Below are positions 1 through 14,300 of a stretch of DNA of 64,000 nt, in pieces. The stretch comes from Zoroaster sp. YZ-2022 (taxonomy: Eukaryota > Echinodermata > Asteroidea > Forcipulatida > Zoroasteridae). The stretch lies in assembly GCA_029582265.1 (NCBI GenBank), contig CM055820.1, positions 17,194,485-17,258,484 on the forward strand, read 5' to 3'. Position 1 is the stretch's first letter, and each line of letters begins with the position of its first letter. A model generated the notes under the pieces. That model was not told the DNA's origin and searched no databases. It worked only from the letters and a program-made list of their open reading frames with translations. Position numbers and translations under genes: made by a program.

Positions 1-578
1 GAGGGGTGGACATCGGAGGCTAGGAGTGACCGTAGGTTGTGAGCTACTTTCATCTGACCCACGTGTGGTCTGGCAGCGTGGATGTCTGGGAAAGAAAAAA
101 AAAACCATAGAATTTCAAGTATTGAAATTTCTAATTGACCCATATTTGACAAACATAATGATTTTTAAAGGATTCATCACTTTGTGAAAATGTTGGCGTC
201 AAATGTGTAAACCAATAGACCAATCAATTAAACCCCACCCAATTACGTATTGACCATCATTACGCATCCAAATGTCTGACAAAAATGTTAAAATAGCTGT
301 ATCGCGTTTATGACAAACGTAAACAAGCAGCCATTATGTATGTACGGGACGTGTGTGTGTGCGCATGGTGTACACCGGCAGCTCAATGTACGATGGAGGG
401 CCGAGGCTTGTACCCACGTGTGCCATTGCTAGGCAGTTACTATGGTGGGCGGGGCGCAATGAATCAGTCTTTTCAGCTTCAACTTTCGCAGGTTGTTTTT
501 ATGCGTACCTTCATAAACCACAATGACGTAACACAATGGAATGGGGCTTAAACGACTGGCCCATTGTTTGTAACTTAC

Positions 579-674
579 GGCTTTCAAAAGCTGAAACGCT
601 TCCTCTAAGCACATCCAAGGTTAAAGCCGCAATCACATCTGCCTGGCGTGCAATATTGGAAGCTCGTACAATGG
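579..674 (-). CDS. HAL: HAL exon 10 (last exon in the window)
   Basis: 96 nt from TTTCAG to GTAAGT. Encodes [20 protein letters not shown], then [12 protein letters not shown], aligning with ERASAIARQADIVAALTL of human HAL. Downstream exons must lie left of the window; none is seen in 1-578. Confidence 0.93.
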
Positions 675-3600
675 CTGAAATAAAAATTGTCAAAACAGCC
701 CAATATAAATTCCTATATTACAATAAAAATATTATTACAACAGATGATATCGACTACGAAATCACAGCAGCATCAACTTATGTGGGGAAAAATTCAAACT
801 GTAACCAGGTCATGTTTATAGAGGGGATCTGAGCAAATATTAACCCTAACTCCCTCGGCCCATTTGCTTACACATAACCTGAATCGATCCCTAACTCCCT
901 AGGCCCATTTGCTTACACATAACCTGAATCCTCCCTAATTAACTCCCTAGGCCCATTTACTTACACATAACCTGAATCCTTCCTAACTCCCTAGGCCCAT
1001 TTGCTTACACATAACCTGAATCCTCCAAAATCCTTCAGTAGTAAAGCAAGCACATGACATGTATGCACACATGTGTTTCTAATCTGTGATACATGTACAT
1101 GGCCAGGGACCCTCCCTGCATGCATGGAACAATAAACAGTGTCCACTGACCCAAGCACTGACCTTGCAATCACTACAACAAACATGGATGTACATGTACC
1201 ATGGAAAGGCAAGTATGACTAATAACCTCAATCCTCCAAAATCCTTCACTTTAGCAAAGAGCATGTAGCATGTAACCTCAATCCTTCAAAATCCTTCACT
1301 TTAGCAAAGAGGATTTGAGGATTTGGGAAGGTTGGGTTAATAATTGATGTTTCCCATTGTAAGAGAAGTTATGTAGAAACAATAGACAAATCCCAAGATG
1401 GCGAAATTAACGTTCATCTCCGCACTTCTTGGTTTGATAACGAGGCTCTCAGTGTTTGACGCATGCACTGTATGATGGGAGCATGAGTCGTTCTATTGTC
1501 TACCTCGCATCGGTGTTGTGACTTGACACAGAGAGCCTCGGTTTCAATGCGGAAGTGCGCAGACTGGGTCAATTTGAAATTCGTTTTACTTATTCATAAA
1601 TGCCCAAGACAGTTTAGACAATCTGATTGGGCAAAACATAATCAAGTGGGGGTGTATTAACGGATGGTATAGACATGGCTTATCAAAATCAGAACAGCGC
1701 GCATGCGACAGCTGTTCACCAGCTGTTTTGTGCGATGCGCAATACGGATTTCAACCAATCAGAGTGACGAAGATTGGCATCACGCCCCTGACTCATGTAC
1801 TCTGGAAGGGTTTCGTGTGTCCCCCAAAAAATGTAAATTTGCCCATTTCTATTTGGCTTTATTCAACAAAAAATTATATATATTTTTTTTACATTTTGAA
1901 AACGAAATTGATACGGGCATTTATAAATGGGAATAACAGTTGGATGCTTGGTCTTTACCACAGGTTAATGACTGGTTATGGGCATTGTCACGAGCGATAA
2001 TAACCGTGTCCATGCCCAAAACCAGTTGTTAACCTGCGGTAAAGGTCGCTCGAGAAACTGTTATTCCCTTATTAAAACCCACAGTAAAATGCTGTAAAAA
2101 GTCATTTTGTCTCAAATGTGCATTGTAAATGTAAGCCGGGTATTCGCCAGGAATTGAAAAAGGGTTTCAACATCCACATGCAACTTGGGTAGGATTCAAA
2201 CCCACTTCTTCCTGATTAATACTAGCGCAGACATCTTTATAACCTCTTGGGCACCATGCTTAACTGATGATGATAGGCCGGCCAGAATACTATATAGAAG
2301 TGGGTACTGCAGTTTGTATAATTGATGAAATTATTGCGTCTGGATAATAAATTGTGTTTAATTTGATAAGATGGAATTGTAGCAATTTCTTACCTTCAGC
2401 TCCAAGAGCTGTCATCAGTTGTGTTCCGTTAATCAGTGCAAGACCCTATTTGTAGAGATTATAACAAAATATTTGAAATAAATTTTAAAAATAAACCCTA
2501 ACCACCCCAAAATCCTGCAAAGTCCTCCAAAATCCTCCAATGGGCACTTTTTGGGAAAATTCAGCACCGTTGGAAATTGGTACTTTCACCTCTTCAAATG
2601 GGACAAAATTACTACCTGGCAAAAAGTACAGGCCATAAGTGCTGAATATGAAAGATCATCGAAAATGCATAGTGCATTTTGAAGATAAGGGCATGTTTCC
2701 AAAAGTGTACTGGTGGATTTTGGAGAATTCAGGAAGGTTCCTAGCCAGAATACCTAGGGGGTAAGGGTTAAAAAAGGCCCTTTAAAGTAGGGATTTTTAA
2801 CCTGAATGTCTTTGTTGAAATAACTTTTCTACCTTTTAATCACAAATTTGTGGGTGTTTAATATTTTTTGGACACTTTTTGGTCCATATACTAATGGGAA
2901 TTTCCATATTCATGAGCAAATCAGTGATGTCACTGCGGGATGAGATTTATTTATCAACATTATGGTTGATTTGTGTATAAAAGTTTACTGAATTCCTCGT
3001 CTTTTCAAAAGTCAGTTCTCTTTAAATGTTTGTGTTGTACTACTGTTAACTGAGTGTTTGGTGACCGATCAGTAAATCTTTTGAGGTAACCACAGTTTTC
3101 TTGGGGGTTTGGATTTTGTGCACTTTCAGTGTTGCTGTGACACCGTGTTCCGGTTGTGATCTCACAAAACAGCGCCCTCATGTGTCAAGGGTAAGCATGA
3201 ACATTTGTGCAAATTTAAATAGTATACTTGTCACAACCTTACCCAAATACTTTAAAAGTCTGGGTTTTTTTCTTTCAAGTGCCGTGATTGCATAATTTTG
3301 TTTGTTACAACCGACTGTTTACCTATTCTTTTAATTAACAATAGATTTTGTTAATTGTTTGTTAATTATTATTTTGTTAAATCATTTGTACTTCTGTGTT
3401 TTTTAAAGTTTAATTTGTTTAGTTTTTTTAGTTTTTTGTTTTTTGGGGGATCTTTTTGGATCGAGCAGCACGCTTGAATGAGCAGCATGCATCTATGGTA
3501 TAAAATAAGAATTACTATGTGGGGCAGCTAGTGAGTAGGTAGGTAAAAAATGGTTTCAAATTTTGTTTAAACTGTCTAGAAGCATATTTGATAAAGGTTA

Positions 3601-6600
3601 AAGGAACAGATAATCGTCATGATCAACAGGGCATGAGTGCTAGTTTCAGTGACTGAAAATTACACCCCGCACGATAAGGTCATATTGACAGAATTCTACC
3701 TCATCTGTATTTGTAAAGTTTATCTTGCCTTAGCTCTTGTCATGAATGTGCTTTCAACCAGCTCCCCCAAAGGTAAATATTCAAAACCATGGCTTTCTTT
3801 TGTCAAGATGTAAATTTGTTGAACTTATTGGTTTAACACCGATAAGTGTTCCCTTTGGGATTCCTTTAAGGCTAATTGTGTTCCAGTCATGTGTGGAGTT
3901 GTTGAATGAGAGAACAAAAGGGTGGTTGATTTAATTACATAGGAAGGTGGAACTTCTTGTTAAATATTTGGGTATGGGTGCGGTTGTGTCTGTACGTGCT
4001 ACAGTTGCTGCTGCATGAATGAGCCAGTAATTTCCAGTCACTGTATTCATCTTAAACTAGGTCACTGATTCCACGCGCTGTTGAAAGTCTGCTCTGATCG
4101 TGATGATACTGTCCTTTTAACAGCAGTCCGTTACAGGGCATGAAGATTAAATTGATGCACAGATCACAAAACAATAAATTGTAATGGACGACTCACCTCC
4201 TTCGGACCAAGAGCAATGGGCTCCAACCCATGCATCTTCAAAACCTGTGCAAATATAAACAGTATTTTAAAGCCTGCATATACACTATTGGCAATCAGAG
4301 TTTTACTTCAAACTTTTGCGGTGTTTTTGGTTCACATTAACACAATAAACTGCATCCCAAAAATTTGGCACCACAGCAAAATACTTTACCCCATTTTCAC
4401 GCTTAAATGTGGAGGGTAGGTAGGTGTTTCTGTGACCTCAATCAAAATATTTTCTGTGCGGGGGAAAAAAAGAAAAGAAAGGTTCACCGCCCCTCCCTTG
4501 ACAAATTTCTGGCTACATGCCTGCTAAAAAATTGTGTTCCCCCCATTGGCAAATCCAGGCGGTGGTAAGGGATCATGTGCCTCCACCTTTTTTTTCGTGC
4601 ACCCCAGCCGCCACCCCCATTTTTGTCAGTGTGCCATCTTTTTACCATGTGCTCCCCCTTCTTCAAGACTCTGGATATTCCCTTTCCCCCCCCCACCACC
4701 CTGGCCAGAGAAACTTCGTAAGGAATAATCATGGATATAGCAATTCTGATTTCTTTGCACACTCTGGAGTGGTTTTTTGTTGAAGATTTACCATTTTGGC
4801 ATCACTCCATCCCGTTCTTGGACTCCACATCTTTCCCTCTCCCATCATACCCAGAGCCAGATGACTCAAGGGGGCCAGATCACCGCTTGCCCCCACGGTG
4901 CCTTTCTCGGGAACCCACGACAGACAGGAAGCTAGTATTACAAATAATAATAATAATAATAATAATAATACAAAATTTGTAAAGCGCCATCTATCTATGA
5001 CCAAACATATTCAGAGGGGCTGGAAAAATGTATATACCAAAATAAATAAAACTACAAATACATAGTGTACAAGTAAATTAAGAGAACATAAAAGAACAGT
5101 AAGACAGATTTACATTTGCATTTGCACAAACAATATCAAGTGAAAACATAAACATAATCAGTTATATGCAATGTTGAACAAATGTGTTTTAAGCATGTTT
5201 TTAAAAATGTCCAGAGATTCTGCAGCACGGATCTTTAATAACAGGAGCTATGGGTTAGGTGAAATCATGTAAATAGCACAAGCGAGCTTATTCAATGCAA
5301 TTCAATTAAATATCATTGATCGCTATACTATTACAATACTATTGATTGCTATATAATCCAAACAGAATATCTGGACAATTGTTGTGCATGCTGTAATGGC
5401 AACTGTGCAAAGATGCAGAATTTACAATGTACTGACTAACACCAGGGCACGGATCAATAATTACAATGTAATTATTGATCCGTGCCCTGGTGTTAGTCAG
5501 TAACAGTGGCGTAGCCAGAAATAAAGATTCGGCTGGGCCTGAGTAAAAATGGACGGGCCATAGAATTCATCCATAAATCCATCCATACACGGGCGCCGAT
5601 TTATGTTTGTGCCGTAACGTTGTCGTTAGCAGTGAAGGTTGTTGTTCGTCTCTCAGCGCAGAATTACTGCCACTGACCCCCTCCCCAAGATTAACAGATT
5701 TCTTGACATGTTCCTCTTCCTCCAATCTTGGTTTTTTAAAGAAACCTGTAATGGGCATTTGTCTTTTCGCCATTGCTGCTGAATAAGCTACTAGGTCGCG
5801 GTAAAAATTAGCAAACGTTAGCGTCAGCGAAACAGCTGGTATGGTAGGTTCTAGAAAATAACCGAACTGAGTGATATGACGCATGCGATTTCATTCGGCA
5901 ATGCCATTGAACCAGCCAATTACAACACACGCTATAGTGACGCTACACAAAACAAAATTTAAATGGTTTAAATAAATAATAGACAGGTTGTTGCCTCCAA
6001 CCAGTAGCCTACAAGCATGATAGCCCCTGTCCTTTTTAAAGTATACAGTATAAAATAAAATGCACTGTAGCCTATATCACACAAACATACATAGAAGAGG
6101 AATGCAAACAACATAAATCGTAAAAAAAAAAAAAAAAGTTATACAAAAAGCTTCTTTATTTGGCAATGGCAGGGCCTAGACAAGAAGTGGGCGGGCCTAG
6201 GCCCTGCCTGGCCCGCCCATAGCTACGCCACTGGTCAGTAATACGCTTGGTGTCTTTTGAATGCCCTGTTTGCTAAATGGACACCCTGCTCACAAAAAAC
6301 TCACAAAAGACAGATAGGAGCCCAGGTAACCAGGGCCTGGCTGGGCTTCTCAAAGGCTTTCCTGTACCACAATGTTGGCCCTCCTCCCTAAAACAAAACG
6401 GTCTTAACACAAAACGTACAATTGAATGCATCCAGCATTCTTTTGAGGTTCTTGGGGGATAACCCACTGTGTCCCTTAGCAATCACATTGATCCTCAACG
6501 CCAGCAATCGACGGGTGCGCTCTGGGGTCAGAGGTTCACCGACTCCGGCCGCATGCGAGCGAATCAGGTTCTCTTGAAGTTCACTATGGAAATTGAAGAA

Positions 6601-8334
6601 AAAAAATTAATATCAGATGTTTATCATGCAGCGGTATACTTTTGGGGGGGAGGGTGCAGCATGTCACCTAGTCTTGGTTCAAGACTGTGTTTGTATGTTT
6701 TTGATAGACGATGTATCGCCGGCTGCATGCTGCAGGAGGGCATGCCTGCAAGAGGGATGGCCGCCTGCCCCACTTGTTGGCAAAATAGTGTCTGTCCGTA
6801 AATTCACAATGTTGTTGGTATTTCTGATTGATATAATTTTTTGGTCCATTTGAGTTTTGTGTTGGTTAATTTACCCCAAAATATGTCCCCCCCCCCTCCC
6901 CACTCTGAAAATCCTGGCTACGCCAATGTACTACAACCCTCTATTTTTCTAGAAATATATCAGAAGTAATCTGTGAAAGTTTTGACATAACAGGTGCTCA
7001 CGTGTTAGAGAAAAATTCCTCGAGCCAATCCATTGTTTTACAAAAGGTTTCATAGAAAAGTTTTTAAATAGCTTCCTGAAAAGCTCCGTCATCCGTTTTG
7101 ATGTTTTGCAATTATGTTTTTCTCTCTGTAAATTGAATATAATAGAAAGGGTAATAGTTTTCTAGAAGTTTCCCAATAGTTTCCTCAATAGGTTTTTCCC
7201 AATAATTTCCAACACGTCTTATGATGATGTATCACTACTTGTGGGATATTGATAATTCCTACTTTACTAGGAAGGAAATTCTAAACTTAAAAATTCCTGT
7301 CAGATGTGGTATTGATTCAATGGCTAACAATTCAAGGCATTTTGCTAGTTTGTATTTCACAATGGGCAATGGCATAATTTATTTTAACATTTTAAAGAGA
7401 CAATATATAATCACCACGATCACAGCAGACTTTCAACAGGGCATGGAATCGGTGTCCTAGTTTAAGATGAACATGGTTACTGAAGATTACCTGCTCATTT
7501 ATGCAGCAGCAACGGTAATATGACCTTATCATGTGGGGTATTATTTTCAGTCACTGAGTTAATCTAAAACTAGCACTCCGATTCCATGTCCTGTTGATCG
7601 TGACGATATTGCCCCTTTAAATTGGAATCTATTTCCTGTGCATCATCATCATTAGCCCCTAATACTAGTGACTCAGTTTCTTTTATTATTGTTGTGTTCC
7701 ATTAGAAAGGTATACAGGATTTCCTTTTGGTTTTTCCCACTTCAGTGGATGGGCTCCACTTTATAATAAAAAGGATTGCATATAATCGATTGTGTGCTTT
7801 GACTGTTGACATTTTCACGTTATTTCTTATGCTGGTTAACAGTGATAAATCCTTCCTTTGAAGATCACACAGGCAACAGTAAAAAAAAAATGGTTTTTGA
7901 TCAGACTATCTACGTGGCAAATACCTCAGGGGAGAAAATTTACGTCAGAACGACCTACGAAAAATGGCAGCAACTTAAATTCTCCACCGAGGTGAAACTT
8001 CTGAGCGGCGGCGTGGCCGGGGGAGGCTTTAACTTTGAGAGAGACGGCTGCGATTTCACCGAAGGCTTCACCGCTCTAGCGCCCCACCATACGCTCAAGA
8101 TGATTGGGTCTTTCTTTTCTGCCGAGTGCCGGCCGATAGATGCTGGGGTGAAGGAGGGGCGATTTTGCATCAGCCGGAACTTCCGTGTACCAAACAAACA
8201 CTCGATTGTAATCACCCCGCTGCATACCGTGCAAGTAGTCAGAAGCGGAGACCGGTGGAAGAAATTGTGCAGAGAAAGCTGCGTGTACATGTGTAAGCTA
8301 ATTCTATTCACATCATTTACACTATTTTAAATAC

Positions 8335-8370
<36 letters not shown>

Positions 8371-11300
8371 TGTGGACTTATATAGCGCACGTATCCACCA
8401 ACTAAGTGGTGCTCAAGGCGCATTATATTATTACCCCTGCTCATAAGGCTCATAAGGCTCATAAATCATTCCTGAAACCATCTCAGCTCCCTGGGGAGTA
8501 TACAGCTCAATTGCTGCCATTACAGCGCATATAGGGCTAATCAACCAACTCTGCCCTCAGAGGTACCCATTTAACCCCTGGGTGGAGAGAAGCAATTATG
8601 GTTAAGTGTCTTGCTCAAGGACACAAGTGTCATGGCCGGGATTCGAACCCACATTCTGCTGCTACACCAGAACTTGAGTCCGGTAAGCTAGACCGCTCGC
8701 CCACGACACTCCATAAAAATAAAAATAAAGTACAAAAACAAAAAAAACAAAAAACATTACTGATTGCAGTATAACTTTAAGACAGTGTACAGCACTGGTA
8801 CAAGTCTGTGTAACCGGGGGAATATACAATCCTGTCGGTTATATTATGGACGCAACGTTGAAAGGAATTTTTTTATTGTAGTTGTACGTTTTGTATCTTG
8901 TTTGCTTAATATTAGTTATGTAGTGTTATTATTGCCTTCTTGTGTTACATTTAGGAATGTTCAGTTCGAGTTATGAAACGCGGTAAAGCTAGGGGGTCTT
9001 GCCACCACTGAGGGCTATAACACCTACGTCCTTGTCTAGCCCTGTGGTAATTTTTGGGGTTGCAGCGGGTACGGCGATTTCGAGCCTGGCTGGCACTTGC
9101 CAACGCGCTGCCGGTCACGGCGGTTGCGAAGGCGAACGTCTGTCCAGTGAGCCTTAATTGTAGTTTCGTCTTTTGTGTCAGGATGTTCTTCGATTATTAC
9201 AGTACATGTCTGATACAGACCATCGTCCACCTGCTGATGACAGCTGAAGGTTGTTTTAGCCAGAGACCGGATTTTATCATGGTGCCGAAATGGTGGGTCC
9301 GTGATCTGTAGACCCATTGTCGCTGGTTGGGACCATCGTCCACCTGCTGATGACAGCTGAAGGTTGTTTTAGCCAGAGACCGGATTTTATCATGGTGCCG
9401 AAATGGTGGGTCCGTGATCTGTAGACCCATTGTCGCTGGTTGGGACCATCGTCCACCTGCTGATGACAGCTGAAGGTTGTTTTAGCCAGAGACCGGATTT
9501 TATCATGGTGCCGAAATGGTGGGTCCGTGATCTGTAGACCCATTGTCGCTGGTTGGGTTTTTTTGTGTGTGTGTTTGGTTTCGGGTTTACATTTTCATTT
9601 TGGTTGTAGTTCTCTAGATTTGTGATTTCATTAAAGTTCATTGGTCCACGGTATCCTTACTTGCATTCTGTGTATTATTCCTGGGTGTGCAAAAGCTCCG
9701 GTTACATTTGGCGTCGCGGACAGGATACCGTGTTGAAACACAAATCATTGGGGCTGCATCACGATTTGACTCTAAACCCTCGACCAGCGGGTCACCTCGA
9801 ACGAGGGAATACGGATGACCGACAGGAGATGCCGACAAGCCACCAGATGTCAACTGGACGCACCACAGGGACCGTACAGTGCTGCTGGAGGGGGATGGCG
9901 AGAAGCAGACGGGAAACCACCAGACAACGAGATGGCTGTTACGAAGTTGATTTCGCCCGATTTAGTAGCTGTTGTCAATAGATTTTTAATTTTTTAAACG
10001 AAGTTTTGATTTTAAGGAAACTGTAATGAGACTTTAGAAGTAGATAGATTGTTATACGTTCGACGTGGAACTCAAACCCTCGTTACGCAGGGTCAGGTCC
10101 TGACATGTTTTTTTTATGGAACAGCGGATGTGTGGGAGTAAATCCCAGGCTGGCAGATTTATGAACCAGGTGGGGGCACTTCCAAAGAATTGGGAAGTGT
10201 AGGCACCGTTCGGAGAAGTCTGGCAGGCACAATTTTAATGTACCGAAAGGCGGTGTCAGGATCGGTCCCCTGTGTGGCTTGGGCCAGTTTAAATGGTAGA
10301 ATGTGTACAGGTATACTGGTCTGTAAGTGTGGTCGTGTGTTAGAATACCGGAAATTGAGGGAAAGCTGTGGTTAGTTTATAATTTAGTTTTAGTTGCCGA
10401 GACGGCAACATTAAAGTTGGTGGGAATGTAACCGGGGGAATATACAACCCTGTCGGTTATATTATGGACGCAACGTTGAAAGGAATTTTTTTATTGTAGT
10501 TGTACGTTTTGTATCTTGTTTGCTTAATATTAGTTATGTAGTGTTATTATTGCCTTCTTGTGTTACATTTAGGAATGTTCAGTTCGAGTTATGAAACGCG
10601 GTAAAGCTAAGGGGGTCTTGCCACCACTGAGGGCTATAACACCTACGTCCTTGTCTAGCCCTGTGGTAATTTTTGGGGTTGCAGCGGGTACGGCGATTTC
10701 GAGCCTGGCTGGCACTTGCCAACGCGCTGCCGGTCACGGCGGTTGCGAAGGCGAACGTCTGTCCAGTGAGCCTTAATTGTAGTTTCGTCTTTTGTGTCAG
10801 GATATTCTTCGATTATTACAGTACATGTCTGATACAGACCATCGTCCACCTGCTGATGACAGCTGAAGGTTGTTTTAGCCAGAGACCGGATTTTATCATG
10901 GTGCCGAAATGGTGGGTCCGTGATCTGTAGACCCATTGTCGCTGGTTGGTTTTTTTTGTGTGTGTGTTTGGTTTCGGGTTTACATTTTCATTTTGGTTGT
11001 AGTTCTCTAGATTTGTGATTTCATTAAAGTTCATTGGTCCACGGTATCCTTACTTGCATTCTGTGTATTATTCCTGGGTGTGCAAAAGCTCCGGTTACAT
11101 CTGTAAATGTATCCATACTAGTATGCAGAGATTTGTATAGAAACCAACCTGTGAAAGTGTAAGCTACACATTCTGTGAATATACTAGCCCAATTATAACA
11201 AACGGTTATGTCCGATTAACACTTACACAACAACCCTTTTAGTTGTAATAAACAATGCCCCCCATTATGTCAGTCTATTGGCTATTCCAATGTCAATTAC

Positions 11301-14300
11301 TATAGCTATTTAAATGCCAGTGACCTATCCCTATATATGTGACCATTATGTCAGTCTATTGGCTATTCCAATGTCAATTACTATATATAGCTATTTAAAT
11401 GCCAGTGACCTATCCCTATATATGTGACCATTATGTCAGTCTATTGGCTATTCCAATGTCAATTACTATAGCTATTTAAATGCCAGTGACCTATCCCTAT
11501 ATATGTGACCATTATGTCAGTCTATTGGCTATTCCAATGTCAATTACTATAGCTATTTAAATGCCAGTGACCTATCCCTATATATGTGACCATTATGTCA
11601 GTCTATTGGCTATTCCAATGTCAATTACTATAGCTATTTAAATGCCAGTGACCTATCCCTATATATGTGACCCACTCTGGCAAAACCCGAAACTTTTTTA
11701 AACTCGGCATTTACCATTAATGCGTGAAAAGGTCAAAAACTGACCCCAGGGACCAGTTTGAGATTTTCATGTCACCATAAAGAGTTAGAGCATTTTCTCT
11801 AGATTTTGATGGAAACATTGTTAATTTTCACAATAAATTTGGGAGGTCACTCCAAAAAGTTGGGTCCAAGTTTAGGGTTTTGTCAGAGCGGGTCACATAT
11901 ATATACTGTTGTCCTTTGTCTATTTTTACCTCCATGGTACGTCTGTCTGTCTGTCTCTCTCTCCTTCTCTGTGGTCTTGAGACTACATGTATCTTTGTAA
12001 TAGCAGCAGATAAAACAAATATTCTGTGATAATATATGCAGCCACATCAGCCTGTCTCCTTTATATGTGCATGGAGGAAGGAAAACAGACTATTTTCCTT
12101 CCTCCGTGATATGTAAAGTTCGTTTATAGTCTACAAATCTATCTATAATGGCCAGCTCAAGTGATACACCCAAATCTAGTATTATAAAAATTCATTTTAT
12201 TTTTGTTGCATCATAGCCAAATATATACAAAAAATGTTTTCAGATTCATTTGTATACATTCTAATTGCCGCAATCCATTTCATGTATAAATACATATTCA
12301 TGTTTTCTAAAAAGAAAGACAGCATGTCAGATGGAATAATATCTCAGGGTGATTGGTACCATCACTAACTAACATCAAGTAAGTTTCAAAATAATAATTC
12401 AGTAATTTTGAAATTGGGTCATTACCAAAGATGTACACTCACTCAAAGCCCCCAAATAAAGTTGGAAAAACCAAAAGGAAATCCTGTGTACCTTTTAAAG
12501 GAACACGACCTGTACTAAAAAAATAGGTTGCTCTTTATAGAATATTAACCCTAACCTTCCCAAATCCTCCAAGCTAAAGTGAAGGATTTTGAAGGATTGA
12601 GGTTACATGCTACATGCTCTTTGCTAAAGTGAATGATTTTGGAGGATTGAGGTTATTAGGCATACTTGCCTTTCCATGGTACATGTACATCCATGTTTGT
12701 TGTAGTGATTGCAAGGTCAGCGCTTGGGTCAGTGGACACTGTTTATTGCTCCATGCATGCAGGGAGGGTCCCTGGCCATGTACATGTATCACAGATTAGA
12801 AACACATGTGTGCATACATGTCATGTGCTTACTTTACTACTGAAGGATTTGGAGGATTCGGGTTATGTGTAAGCAATGGGCCTAGGGAGTTAGGGTTAAA
12901 GAAATTTAGTCACTATTATCAGGGGCTATACTGATTAATCATGCACAGGAAATAGAGTCGGTGTCGGCGCATGGAGTCGGTGTCCTAGTTTAAGATGAAC
13001 ACAGTGGCTAAAATTTACTGGCTCAATTATGCAGCAGCAACGGTAATATGACCTTTTCATATGGTGTATTATTTTCAGTCACTGAGTTAATCTAAACCTA
13101 GCACTCCAATTCCATGCCCTGTTGATCGTGATGATGTTGTCTGTTAAAGAAAAGCTATATATATAGTTATAGGTAAACCTGCAACAAAAAAAAGGAAATG
13201 TAACAACAACAACAACAAATATTTCCTTTTGAATCACAGTTGGTAATCCTAAAACAAAGAGGTCACTGTGGAAACGCATAAGAAGGAGGCAGGAACCAGT
13301 CTCTACCGAGGCGTGTGATGTTTGTACACGTAAAGGTGCCAGCAGTTCAAAAATACCACAGCGCCAGGACTCAACCCAGGACCCAACTACATCATGAAGA
13401 CTGGTTGACGATGCGTATATTGTATACAGAGAAGAACTTTTTACACAGTTTTGAATATTCAAAATACCCAGTACAGTTTAAGAGGAAACTGTTTAAAGGG
13501 ACAATTATTATCATCACGACCAATAGGGCATGGAATTGGAGTGCTAGTTTTAGATTAACGCAGTGAATGAAAATAATACCCACATGATAAGGTCATATTA
13601 TCGTTGCTGCATAAATGAGCCATTAATTTTCAGTCACTGTGTTCATCTTAAACTAGGACACCGACTCCATGCCCTGTTGAAAGTCTGCTCTGATCGTGGC
13701 GATAGTATCCCTTTAGAGGGAAGGTACAAAAATGGTAATATTGGTAAAAACCTCCTTTACGAGTATGCACTTTTTGAATTATGATATCGCAATATGTGAA
13801 TGTTTCTGCTTATAAAGTTGTCTCTTTAATGATGAAAACGTGAGAATGCATTCAGATTTTTCGTTTTCATTCTAGGAAAGAATACTCTTTCCTTAATTCA
13901 AACTGGAAATAATTACATTTTCTTAATTTCCTTTTTTTTCCTTTTTTTTTTTAATTACCATTTGTTTAACCAGGAAATTGAAATTTACTTGTATTTCATT
14001 TTTATATTTTGAACAAAGCTTACAAAGAGGCTACACTTTGGGTAAACAAAAATTAATAACCAAAAAATTAAGTTTTACATAAAACCCACTTAGTTTAAAG
14101 TTGATGGTGGTCTCAGAAATCCCTTGAAATATTTCTGTCTGAGGTAATATCATTTTAATGAAACAATTAAATAAATTCTAGACTGAATTTATGACTTACC
14201 GAGATGAATAATAATAATAATTTATTTAATTTTGCCCTACACCAATGTGTGTCCAGCAACCATTTATGCAGTGCTAGACACATGTCGGTGTAGGGCAAAA

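Noticed and set aside
9036..9641. Repeated 80-90-residue frames near 9.0-9.6 kb and 10.7-11.0 kb
   Set aside because: They are translations of the LTR and its 113-bp repeats, not genes.
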